Assembly (NCBI RefSeq): GCF_000282115.1
Contig: NZ_AKJY01000066.1
Location: 1 to 37,555 of the forward strand
Length of the DNA: 37,555 bases
Direction of reading: 5' to 3'
DNA from: Chryseobacterium populi
Lineage (GTDB): Bacteria; Bacteroidota; Bacteroidia; Flavobacteriales; Weeksellaceae
The notes beneath the pieces were generated by a model that searched no databases, was not told the origin of the DNA, and saw nothing but the letters and a program-made list of their open reading frames with translations. Positions 25,348-33,006 of the stretch are shown here, piece after piece (within the stretch, counting starts at the first letter, position 1; each line of letters opens with the position of its first letter). A program made the position numbers and the translations under genes.

Positions 25348-28008
25348 ATGAAAAAAAAATGGGTTAAAAAGCTGCTGATAGGAATCGGGGTTGTGTCGGG
25401 AATCATTTTACTGACAAACTTTGGACTTAATATCTGGCTTAAAACCCAGCTTCCGGATTACATTAAAAACAATACGGATTATAAAGTTTCTTATAAAACA
25501 CTGGATGTTGATCTGGGATCCGGAAATATCATTTCTACTGGAATTACCATCAATAGTAAAAACCCGCAAAATATTGATGTTATCAGGCTGCAGGGGACGA
25601 TAGATACTATAAAGATCAGCCGGTTCGGGATTTATGATGCTCTATTTAATAAACAGATCAGTTCATCAGATTTGCAATTGTCAAGTCCCAATTTAAATGT
25701 AATTCTTGCAAAGCCGGTTGATCATAAAACCGGAAAAAAAAGAAACCCGGTATTATTTAAAAATATCAGGATCAATAACGGAAAGATCAATATATTCAGG
25801 CATACAAAACAAAAATTTTTATCAGTACAGCATTTAGATTTATTTGTTGAAAATCTTCAGATAACAGAAGAATCGGTAGAGAACAGACTGCCGGTTGTTT
25901 TTGACCGTTATGATATTAAAGGGAATAATTTTTTCTTTCGCCCTGACAATATATATGCGATAAAAATCAATAAAATAAGCACAACAAACGGGCAGATGTC
26001 AGTTGAGAGTTTTCAGTTGATCCCGTTGCTGAATTTTTCACAGTTTAAAAGGTTTTATCCAAAAAAATCAAAGCTGTTCAGGTTTGACATTCAAAAAATG
26101 GATTTTAAGGATGTGGTATTGACTAAAAATAAAATATCCCTTGCCAATGCTGATTTTTATAATCCCAATCTTTTAGTGTATACAACGGGGATAACCGTTA
26201 AAAGATCAGACAGACCAATGAACAATGAGGTTGATCTGAATGATATTAAACTAAGCAATGCTACCGTTCAGGTAATGAAGCCGGATGGGAATCATCTTCT
26301 TTCTGCAAAAAAACTTAATCTGGACGTCAGTCAATTTGAGTTCAATAAAAAGACTTCTGAGGGAATTATTCCTGTAAAATATAAAGATTTTAAATTTTCG
26401 GGAAAGGATATTCTTTTTTCTAATCACCGAAACTATAAGGCTGAAAGCATTGCTTTGAATCCCAGAAGCGGGGAGCTGAATACTATTTCGGTGGTCTCCG
26501 GCGGTGTTTCGGGGAAAACTTCAATGAACTTATCTGCCGGCCATATTGCTTTTAACATCAATAAATGGGAAATGATTGATAAAAAACTCAATCTTGATGT
26601 GAAAGATGTATTGGTAAATAATTTAAACGGAACGATTAAAGCAGGAGAAAATAAAACGCTTAAAAAAGCAGGCATCAGCAGAATTCAGTTTCCTCTTATC
26701 ATCAGAAAAGTGATCTTGAAAAATTCAAACATCACTTACGATAAAGGAAGCCAGCCGCTGGTTTTTAATGATCTCAATGCAACAGTCTACAATGTAGAGC
26801 TAAACCCAAAACCTGGCAACAGGGGAATTGCTGTAAAAATAAAAGACTATTCTCTGACTACCAGAGATTTTGCTTACAAAACACAATTCTATCATATGAA
26901 TGTTGGACTTTTAAAACTGAATAAAAATAAAATCCACGTTAATAATTTTGTGATGAAACCTCTCGTTTCGAGAGCGCAATTTATTAAAATGATACCTGTG
27001 GAAAGAGATTTATATGACCTGAAAGCCAGCCAGATCACTGCGGATGGGAATTGGGATCTATTTTCAAATGATAAATTCATCAATGCTTCCCATGTGGTTA
27101 TTCAATCTGCGAACGCCAATATTTTCAGAAGTAAAATTCCAAAAGATGACCCTAAAATGAAGCCTTTGTATTCCAGGATGTTACGTTCTGTAAAGATCCC
27201 GTTGTATATCAGTAATCTTGATCTGAAGAATTCGATCCTGATATATGAAGAAGATACTCCGGAAAGTGCAGGACCGGGAAAATTAACATTCAGCAATTTT
27301 AATATGAATGTTAAAAACCTGAATTCAATGAAAACAAAAGGGAAACCGACCAAAGTAGACATCAAAATTGACTGCTCATTTATGAACCTCGCACCATTAT
27401 CCGTAAACTGGAATTTTGATGTGGCCAATCAGAATGATGTTTTCGGGATTTCAGGAAGGGCTGTAAACCTTCCCGCTCAGGGTATTAATCCTTTTATACG
27501 GCCCTATCTCCATGTGACGGCTACAGGCACTATTCAGGAAATGCTTTTCGATTTTAAAGGAAACCCTGCCGGTCTGCATGGAACATTTAACCTGAAGCAT
27601 AAGGGATTAAAAGTTGCTATTTTAAATAAAAATAATAAAGAGAAAAAAGGATTTCTCACAGCGGTTGCCAACCTTGTGGTAAAGTCTGATTCAGGAAATC
27701 TGCCCGAAAGCGTTACCGTTGAAAATGTGGAAAGAGATCCTACAAAATCTTTCTTTAACTTATTCTGGAGAGGGATCGAAGATGGTTTAAAGAAGACTTT
27801 AATAGAGATCAATATTGACAAGACTAAAAAAACGGTGCAAAAAACGGTTTCTGCAGTCAAAGAGGTGAAAGAGTCTGTTAAAGAATTAAAAAAGGAAATA
27901 AAAGGTCCGGATCATAAAAAAGAAGAGCCTAGGCCAGAAGAAGTGAAAAAGGAAAAAGGTTTTCTGAAAAATGTATTTAAGAAAAAAGAAAAACCCGAAG
28001 AAAAATGA
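25348..28008 (+). CDS. AsmA/DUF748-like large membrane-anchored protein
   Basis: An 886-residue protein with one N-terminal membrane helix (about 8-28, LLIGIGVVSGIILLTNFG) and a long periplasmic body of beta-rich repeats, such as LNVDLGSGNI-type, KILRIQNGKI-type and DLKNSILIYEE stretches. The pattern resembles AsmA, TamB and DUF748 proteins, which form long beta grooves thought to move phospholipids to the outer membrane or to help its assembly. The last 60 or so residues are a highly charged Lys/Glu tail (KETVKELKKEIKG-type, KEKGFLKNVFKKKEK) that I cannot assign. Start chosen at the ATG giving the charged MKKKWVKK before the helix. No key catalytic motif is expected. Lipid-transport function is inferred from the fold resemblance only. 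Confidence 0.7.
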   Translation: MKKKWVKKLLIGIGVVSGIILLTNFGLNIWLKTQLPDYIKNNTDYKVSYKTLDVDLGSGNIISTGITINSKNPQNIDVIRLQGTIDTIKISRFGIYDALFNKQISSSDLQLSSPNLNVILAKPVDHKTGKKRNPVLFKNIRINNGKINIFRHTKQKFLSVQHLDLFVENLQITEESVENRLPVVFDRYDIKGNNFFFRPDNIYAIKINKISTTNGQMSVESFQLIPLLNFSQFKRFYPKKSKLFRFDIQKMDFKDVVLTKNKISLANADFYNPNLLVYTTGITVKRSDRPMNNEVDLNDIKLSNATVQVMKPDGNHLLSAKKLNLDVSQFEFNKKTSEGIIPVKYKDFKFSGKDILFSNHRNYKAESIALNPRSGELNTISVVSGGVSGKTSMNLSAGHIAFNINKWEMIDKKLNLDVKDVLVNNLNGTIKAGENKTLKKAGISRIQFPLIIRKVILKNSNITYDKGSQPLVFNDLNATVYNVELNPKPGNRGIAVKIKDYSLTTRDFAYKTQFYHMNVGLLKLNKNKIHVNNFVMKPLVSRAQFIKMIPVERDLYDLKASQITADGNWDLFSNDKFINASHVVIQSANANIFRSKIPKDDPKMKPLYSRMLRSVKIPLYISNLDLKNSILIYEEDTPESAGPGKLTFSNFNMNVKNLNSMKTKGKPTKVDIKIDCSFMNLAPLSVNWNFDVANQNDVFGISGRAVNLPAQGINPFIRPYLHVTATGTIQEMLFDFKGNPAGLHGTFNLKHKGLKVAILNKNNKEKKGFLTAVANLVVKSDSGNLPESVTVENVERDPTKSFFNLFWRGIEDGLKKTLIEINIDKTKKTVQKTVSAVKEVKESVKELKKEIKGPDHKKEEPRPEEVKKEKGFLKNVFKKKEKPEEK

Positions 28009-28019
28009 CACCGGGTTTT
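27990..28019 (+). terminator. Terminator overlapping the end of the AsmA-like gene
   Basis: AAAACCCG (27990-27997) pairs with CGGGTTTT (28012-28019) across a 14-base loop that contains the stop codon. The oppositely directed 116-residue gene begins its stop 15 bases further on, so it may act for both. Confidence 0.55.
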
Positions 28020-28033
28020 ATATTATAGAATGT

Positions 28034-28384
28034 TTAAAAATTAAACTCATCGCTTTCCTGAATCGGAATATTTCTTAAGAAGGCATCAAACTCTTCACCG
28101 GGATAATTGCTGTCTGCTCCATAAGAGTCTATAATCATGCCCAGATTTCCGGCTGTATCTTTTAAAACATACAATACTGCATTGTCATCGGGATTACTGT
28201 CACCTTCAAAACGATATGTTTTTAATATGGTGAGGTCAGTGGGCTGGTAGTTTTTGTCAGAATTTTCGAATTTCATTTCACAATTCCCATTCATTCTGAA
28301 TTCTCTCTGTATTCCTCTTTCAGACAGTGTTTTCATGACCTGGCTTAAAGTTGTCATTCTGTCAATGTTATCCGGGTTTTCCAT
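28034..28384 (-). CDS. Small conserved protein of the mis-named 'phosphoribosylpyrophosphate synthetase' type
   Basis: A 116-residue soluble protein with the pattern TLSQVMKTLSERGIQREFRM, then KTYRFEGDSNPDDNAVLYVL and GNLGMIIDSYGADSNYPGEEF. Small Bacteroidota proteins of this layout (YRFEGxSNPxD, then YAI/VLY, then YGxYSD-like) are often labelled phosphoribosylpyrophosphate synthetase, but they lack the size and motifs of that enzyme. I do not assign a function. It is convergent with the AsmA-like gene, and no convincing promoter was found. The last residues are the acidic SDEFNF. Confidence 0.7.
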   Translation of the reverse strand: MENPDNIDRMTTLSQVMKTLSERGIQREFRMNGNCEMKFENSDKNYQPTDLTILKTYRFEGDSNPDDNAVLYVLKDTAGNLGMIIDSYGADSNYPGEEFDAFLRNIPIQESDEFNF

Positions 28385-28519
28385 AATGATTTTTTTTCTT
28401 TGATTAGTGCAATAATTAAACCATTCATTTTAAAATCAGGGATTTTTGATGATTATATTTTCTTTAAAAAAAAAGCTGAATGTTAACAAAAATTATAATT
28501 ATAAAATAATGGATAGGTA

Positions 28520-28528
28520 TACTTTTTG
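28520..28528 (+). promoter_or_regulatory. Possible -7 element for the 64-residue membrane protein
   Basis: TACTTTTTG is one base longer than the TAnnTTTG consensus. It ends 30 bases before the ATG at 28559. Confidence 0.35.
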
Positions 28529-28558
28529 CAATAGACCAAATAATAAATCGGACAAAAT

Positions 28559-28753
28559 ATGAAAAAAGAAGTTGGCGTTTTACTGGCAGGAGGAATTGGT
28601 CTTTTGGCGGTATTAAGTTTTATAGGGATTAAAAAAATATTACACAAAAAAGATAAAAAATACAGTGATTATTATTCAGATTATCACAGACACTTTGATG
28701 GAAAAAACCACGATGATGAATATCACGGAGTGGAATTTTATGCGATGAAGTAG
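28559..28753 (+). CDS. Small single-span membrane protein with His/Tyr/Asp-rich tail
   Basis: A 64-residue protein. One transmembrane helix (about 6-26, GVLLAGGIGLLAVLSFIGI) is followed by a basic stretch KKILHKKDKK and a tail dense in His, Tyr and Asp (YSDYYSDYHRHFDGKNHDD, then EYHGVEF). The tail looks like a metal- or protein-binding sequence but has no motif I can name. Its own terminator follows at 28778, and a putative promoter precedes it, which argues that it is real despite its size. Function unknown. Confidence 0.65.
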   Translation: MKKEVGVLLAGGIGLLAVLSFIGIKKILHKKDKKYSDYYSDYHRHFDGKNHDDEYHGVEFYAMK

Positions 28754-28777
28754 TAAAAAAGTATATTTAATTATGTT

Positions 28778-28812
28778 AAAATCCAACGCTTTTATAAGTG
28801 TTGGATTTTTTT
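28778..28812 (+). terminator. Strong terminator after the 64-residue protein
   Basis: Stem ATCCAACGCTT (28781-28791) with AAGTGTTGGAT (28796-28806), one G-T wobble, extended by A-T pairs, then a run of seven T. This is a textbook intrinsic terminator. Confidence 0.9.
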
Positions 28813-28875
28813 GTGGAAAACTTTAGTGTTAAAACTCATTATTTTACAAAAATTCCATTCTAATTTTACATCAGA

Positions 28876-29922
28876 ATGCAGAACGAAAATATCATAAAAG
28901 GTCAGGGAGCTCAGCGAAATGTAATCAACCGTTTCGATAAGTATACCTTTGAGCCTGAAGATGAAGATTTCGAAACAGTAAAAACATCTTTTACGGAGGT
29001 TTTTCCCAAGACCATTGTAAATCAGGTGAAAAGCGAAGATTTGCCGATGGAATATTCGATGAATCCTTATCAGGGTTGTGAGCATGGATGTTCCTATTGT
29101 TTTGCAAGGCCTACTCATGAATATTGGGGATATAGTGCAGGAATTGATTTTGAAAGAAAGATCATGGTCAAGAAAAATGCTCCTGAATTATTAGAAAAAT
29201 TTTTTCAGAAAAGAGGGTATAAAGCGGCTCCTATTTTGCTTTCCGGAAACACAGATTGTTATCAGCCGGCAGAAAGACAATTCGAAATTACAAGAAAAAT
29301 ACTTCAGGTTTGTCTTGATTACAGGCATCCTGTCAATATTCTGACAAAAAATGCATTGGTTTTAAGAGATATGGATTTGCTGAAGCCACTGGCAGAGCAA
29401 AACCTTGTTTCTGTTTCTTTAAGTATCCCTACGATCAACGAAGAGCTACGGAGAAAAATGGAACCAAGAACCAGCTCTGCAAAAAATAAGCTGAAAGCGG
29501 TTGAAATTCTTTCAGAAAATAAAATTCCGGTTAATGTGATGGTGGCACCCATAATCCCGGGATTAAACAGTGATGAGCCGTTAAGTATTTTAAAGGCAAT
29601 TTCCGAGGCAGGGGCTCAGAGTTTCGGATATACTCTTGTGAGGCTGAATGACACGGTAGAACCTGTTTTTGTACAATGGATAGAATCCAGCTTTCCTGAC
29701 CGGGCTCAGAAAGTTTTAAACCTGATCCGTTCAATGCGCGGGGGAAAACTTGGTGAAAAAAGGTATTTTACCCGGCAAAAAGGAGACGGGAATATTGCTG
29801 AAATGATTCACAATACATTTAAAATTGGGCGGAAAAAATTTTTTGAAGGGAAACAGTTTCCGAAACTTTCAACGTCTGGTTTTACCGGAGCTAAAGATCA
29901 GCAACTGAGATTGTTTGATTGA
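28876..29922 (+). CDS. PA0069-family radical SAM protein
   Basis: A 348-residue cytoplasmic radical SAM enzyme. The 4Fe-4S cluster cysteines are in CEHGCSYC (Cys68, Cys72, Cys75), preceded by the family-typical NPYQG. Other motifs: YWGYSAGIDFERKIMVK, LSGNTDCYQPAE, VNILTKNALVLRDMD and EPRTSS, and the C-terminus ends KDQQLRLFD. This matches the PA0069/Rv2578c radical SAM family, related to spore photoproduct lyase in layout but with undetermined substrate. It is transcribed toward the bacteriocin-like peptide gene on the opposite strand, with a terminator between. TAATTTTA seven bases upstream of the ATG is a near-match to the -7 element. Confidence 0.88.
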   Translation: MQNENIIKGQGAQRNVINRFDKYTFEPEDEDFETVKTSFTEVFPKTIVNQVKSEDLPMEYSMNPYQGCEHGCSYCFARPTHEYWGYSAGIDFERKIMVKKNAPELLEKFFQKRGYKAAPILLSGNTDCYQPAERQFEITRKILQVCLDYRHPVNILTKNALVLRDMDLLKPLAEQNLVSVSLSIPTINEELRRKMEPRTSSAKNKLKAVEILSENKIPVNVMVAPIIPGLNSDEPLSILKAISEAGAQSFGYTLVRLNDTVEPVFVQWIESSFPDRAQKVLNLIRSMRGGKLGEKRYFTRQKGDGNIAEMIHNTFKIGRKKFFEGKQFPKLSTSGFTGAKDQQLRLFD

Positions 29923-29950
29923 TTTTTATCAGCTATGAATTATATAAGCT

Positions 29951-29981
29951 TTCACAGATTGTAAAGTGGATAACCTGTGAA
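29951..29981. repeat. Unexplained dyad after the radical SAM gene
   Basis: TTCACAG (29951-29957) and CTGTGAA (29975-29981), extended by TT/AA after one mismatch, with an 11-base loop. On the minus strand the mismatch becomes a G-U wobble. There is no T run after it on either strand, so it is a weak terminator candidate at best. It could end the radical SAM mRNA or be a repeat. Confidence 0.4.
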
Positions 29982-30009
29982 TTTCAAAATATTTGGATTC
30001 ATTAAAATA

Positions 30010-30035
30010 AAAACCGTCCCAAAAGGAACGGTTTT
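30010..30035 (-). terminator. Terminator of the bacteriocin-like peptide gene
   Basis: AAAACCGTCCC (30010-30020) and GGAACGGTTTT (30025-30035), loop AAAA. The stem closes without mismatch only on the minus strand, where one pair is G-U, and there it is followed by a T-rich run. It also faces the end of the radical SAM gene. Confidence 0.75.
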
Positions 30036-30059
30036 CTTATTATTTGCAGATGATTTATT

Positions 30060-30221
30060 TTACATAGTATCATCAGGACATTTAAAATCATTGCTGCAAG
30101 TCTCACAGATGACAACTCCGTTGCAGTAATACATACAAAATTCAGGTTCCGGAAGTTTTATTTCTCCTGCTCCTGAAATACTTTTTAATTGGCTGTTACT
30201 TAGTTTTTTTAAATTTTTCAT
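30060..30221 (-). CDS. Bacteriocin-like short peptide with cysteine-bearing core
   Basis: A 53-residue ORF that I translated by hand because it is too short for routine gene finding. The N-terminus MKNLKKLSNSQLKSISGAG matches the leader seen in the small 'bacteriocin-like' proteins of Chryseobacterium and relatives: LKKLS, then xxLKxI, then a small-residue pair at the likely cut site, usually GG and here GAG. The remaining 34 residues are Cys-bearing and acidic: five cysteines at 29, 33, 39, 42 and 48, in the order CMYYC, CETC and a final C before PDD. The pattern suits a peptide made with a leader and matured by cleavage, disulfides or other modification. No ABC peptidase-exporter is in the window. 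A weak -7 element (TATCTTTA, minus, 30252-30259) precedes it, and a terminator follows 24 bases after the stop. The dioxygenase lies 72 bp upstream on the same strand. Toxin, signal or other role is not known. Confidence 0.72.
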   Translation of the reverse strand: MKNLKKLSNSQLKSISGAGEIKLPEPEFCMYYCNGVVICETCSNDFKCPDDTM

Positions 30222-30293
30222 ATTGTTTTAATTAAAAATTTGACACTTAAGTAAAGATAATTAAAAAAATATATACAAGATTGGGGCTTTAGA

Positions 30294-31244
30294 TTATTTT
30301 TTTATTAAACCCAATTCTATTAATCTCTCGTACAAAAACTCTCCGGCAGTAGTATCTTCATATAGTTTCGGATTGTTTTCATCAACACAGTTTTCAAGTG
30401 CATTAAGAGACATCTCACTTACAGGATGCATAAAGAAAGGTATTGAATATCTTGAAGTTCCCCATAATTCTCTTGGCGGGTTTACCACCCTGTGAATGGT
30501 AGACTTCAGTTTATTGTTGGTATGTCTTGATAACATATCACCAACATTAATCATCAATTCATCAGGGTCTGCAATAGCATCGATCCAGTCGCCATTATGA
30601 TTCTGAACCTGAAGCCCTTTACCCTGAGATCCCATTAAAAGGGTAATCAGGTTGATGTCTCCGTGAGCGGCAGCCCTTACAGCATCATCAGGTTCCTGTG
30701 TAATTGGCGGGTAATGAATAGGTCTTAAAATTGAGTTCCCTTCTGCGATTTTATCATCAAAATAAAATTCATCCAGGCCAAGATATAATGCCAGTGCTCT
30801 CAAAACATATTTCCCGGTTTTTTCAAGCATCTGATAAGCCTTCTTACCTACTTCATTGAATTTTGGAAGTTCTTCAACATTTACGTTATCCGGATACTGG
30901 GATTTGTATTTTGAGCCATCCGATACATACTGACCGAAATGCCAAAACTCTTTTAAATCTCCTCTTTTAAAACCTTTTGCCGTTTCTTTCCCGAATCCTA
31001 CGTAGCCTCTCTGGCCTCCGATTCCGGGAATTTCATACTTCTGTTTCGTTTCCGTTGGAAGTTCAAAAAAGTTTTTAACCTCCCCATACAACTCATCTAC
31101 TAACTGATCATCAAGAAAATGGCCCTTTAAGGCTACAAAACCAATTTCTTCATAAGCTTTTCCGATTTCATTTACAAATTTCTGTTTGCGTTCCGGGTCA
31201 CCCGAAAGGAAATCACGCAGGTCTACACTAGGTATTTTATCCAT
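30294..31244 (-). CDS. 2OG-Fe(II) dioxygenase of the isopenicillin N synthase family
   Basis: A 316-residue soluble oxygenase. The N-terminal DIOX_N part has IPSVDLRDFL, AYEEIGFVALKGH and FFELPTETKQKYE. The catalytic jelly-roll has the iron-binding triad His194 and Asp196 (in HGDINLITLL) and His251 (STIHRVVNPP), followed by the RYSIPFFMHP motif whose Arg and Ser bind 2-oxoglutarate or substrate carboxylate. The length and layout are typical of the family, whose members hydroxylate or cyclise diverse small molecules; the substrate cannot be told. It is divergent from menD. The short Cys-bearing peptide gene follows 72 bp downstream on the same strand with no hairpin between them. Confidence 0.9.
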   Translation of the reverse strand: MDKIPSVDLRDFLSGDPERKQKFVNEIGKAYEEIGFVALKGHFLDDQLVDELYGEVKNFFELPTETKQKYEIPGIGGQRGYVGFGKETAKGFKRGDLKEFWHFGQYVSDGSKYKSQYPDNVNVEELPKFNEVGKKAYQMLEKTGKYVLRALALYLGLDEFYFDDKIAEGNSILRPIHYPPITQEPDDAVRAAAHGDINLITLLMGSQGKGLQVQNHNGDWIDAIADPDELMINVGDMLSRHTNNKLKSTIHRVVNPPRELWGTSRYSIPFFMHPVSEMSLNALENCVDENNPKLYEDTTAGEFLYERLIELGLIKK

Positions 31245-31317
31245 TTTTAGAAATTTACGAACCGCTAAATTACATATTTTTTGAATTAAATGATTTTACA
31301 ATTAAGTATTTATAAAC

Positions 31318-31325
31318 TAAATTTG
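31318..31325 (+). promoter_or_regulatory. -7 element of menD with almost no leader
   Basis: TAAATTTG, a full match to TAnnTTTG, ends four bases before the menD ATG. If transcription starts about five bases after the element, the mRNA would be leaderless or nearly so. Confidence 0.6.
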
Positions 31326-31329
31326 CCGA

Positions 31330-33006
31330 ATGAAAAAATATTCTTCCAAAAGAAGTATTCAGATACTTGCCCATCTTCTTCAACAGTACGGAATTTCAGA
31401 TATCGTTATTTCTCCGGGGTCCAGAAATGCTCCGCTGGCGATCCATTTTTCGGAAGTGGATGCATTTAACTGCTTCAGTATTGTGGATGAGCGAAGTGCT
31501 GCTTTTGTAGGAATGGGAATGGCCAAAAGTGAAAGAAAACCTGTAGCGATCACCTGTACAAGCGGCTCTGCGGCTGCAAACTACTATCCTGCAGTTACTG
31601 AGGCTTTTTATCAGAATATACCACTTTTGATTTTAACTGCAGACCGGCCTACGGATTTTGTGGATATTTTTGATGGACAGACTATCAGGCAGAATAATCT
31701 TTTTCATCAGCATTCTTACGGAGATTTCCAGCTTATAGAAGACAGCAGGGAGAATGCAGAAGATATCAATTTTGATATTATTAAGAAAGCCATTGAACTA
31801 TGTTTTGAAAAACAGGGCCCGGTGCACATTAATATTCCTTTGGAAGAGCCTTTATATGAATTGGTTTCTGAACTTCCGACTTTTCCGACGGTTGAAAGAA
31901 CGATCAAGCAGAAAGAATATGAGATTCCGTCAAATCTAGTCGCTGACTGGAATACCTCTCAACGAATCTTACTTTTGATAGGAACAAAAGATTATAGCCC
32001 GGAACTGGAAAACCAGCTTACCCAATTGGTGAAAAATCATTCTGTTGTTGTTTTAAGCGAGGCGAATTCTAATCTGCATCATGAAAAATTTTTCAAACAT
32101 ATTGACCGATATATTTTTAACTTCACAGAAGAGGACTATAAAATGTATACCCCTGATCTGTTAATTACAATCGGGCAGAATGTGGTCTCCAAAAAGGTAA
32201 AACAGTTTTTGAGAAGTGCACGTCCGAAGCAACACTGGCATCTGGATGAGATCTGGCAACCAGACACCTATTATTCTTTAACTGAAAAAATTGAAGTAAG
32301 ACCTGAGATTTTCTTTTCCAGGTTATTAAAATTTATTAATCTTGAGCCAAGACCCTATTTTAATCTTTGGGATGTTTTAAGAGATAAAAAAGATGCAAGA
32401 CATCAGCAGTTTTTAAATTTAGTTGAGTTTTCAGATTTTTATTTTTTCAATAAGGCGTCACAGACAATTCCTGAAAATTATAATGTTCATTTCAGTAACA
32501 GCTCTGCCATCAGGTATGCTCAGTTATTTGATTTCGGGAAAAGAAGAATATACTGTAACAGAGGAACAAGCGGAATTGACGGATGTACTTCAACTGCAAT
32601 GGGCTTTGCAATAAAAAATGCTAATCCGACGTTATTAATCACCGGAGATTTGAGCTTCTTCTATGATATCAACGGTCTCTGGAATCAATACATCCCACCT
32701 TTTGTAAGGATCATTATCTTCAACAATGGGGAAGGGAATATTTTTAAAATCATTCCGGGGCCGGGAAATGCCAATCCGAATACATTGGATGAGTTTATTG
32801 CAACGAAACATCATAAAAATGCAGAGTATCTGGCCAAACATTTTGGGTTCTCCTATACTAAAGTTGAAGATGAACCTACATTAGACCGGGTTCTGGATAA
32901 TTTCTTCAAACCGGATACACAACCGAAAATTCTTGAAGTGAATACCCATGGAAAAAACAGTGCTGATGTTTTGAAGGCTTATTTTGAGTTTATGAAAGAG
33001 AATTAA
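31330..33006 (+). CDS. menD: MenD, SEPHCHC synthase of menaquinone synthesis
   Basis: Joins 2-oxoglutarate-derived succinic semialdehyde to isochorismate with thiamine diphosphate, the first committed step of menaquinone synthesis. Seen: SPGSRNAPLAIHF (28-40) that is diagnostic for MenD, DERSAAFVGMGMAK with the cofactor-activating Glu, TCTSGSAAANYYPAVTEAF, and the cofactor/Mg site GDLSFFYDINGLWN near 440. The length (558) is normal. The start directly follows the TAnnTTTG element, which fits ATG 31330. The stop overlaps the pabC stop on the other strand by four bases. No other men gene is in the window. Confidence 0.96.
   Translation: MKKYSSKRSIQILAHLLQQYGISDIVISPGSRNAPLAIHFSEVDAFNCFSIVDERSAAFVGMGMAKSERKPVAITCTSGSAAANYYPAVTEAFYQNIPLLILTADRPTDFVDIFDGQTIRQNNLFHQHSYGDFQLIEDSRENAEDINFDIIKKAIELCFEKQGPVHINIPLEEPLYELVSELPTFPTVERTIKQKEYEIPSNLVADWNTSQRILLLIGTKDYSPELENQLTQLVKNHSVVVLSEANSNLHHEKFFKHIDRYIFNFTEEDYKMYTPDLLITIGQNVVSKKVKQFLRSARPKQHWHLDEIWQPDTYYSLTEKIEVRPEIFFSRLLKFINLEPRPYFNLWDVLRDKKDARHQQFLNLVEFSDFYFFNKASQTIPENYNVHFSNSSAIRYAQLFDFGKRRIYCNRGTSGIDGCTSTAMGFAIKNANPTLLITGDLSFFYDINGLWNQYIPPFVRIIIFNNGEGNIFKIIPGPGNANPNTLDEFIATKHHKNAEYLAKHFGFSYTKVEDEPTLDRVLDNFFKPDTQPKILEVNTHGKNSADVLKAYFEFMKEN

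Noticed and set aside
28876..29922. Radical SAM protein as an obvious peptide-maturation enzyme
   Set aside because: Motifs place it in the PA0069 family, which is not an SPASM-type peptide-modifying group; link to the peptide is only positional and it is on the opposite strand.
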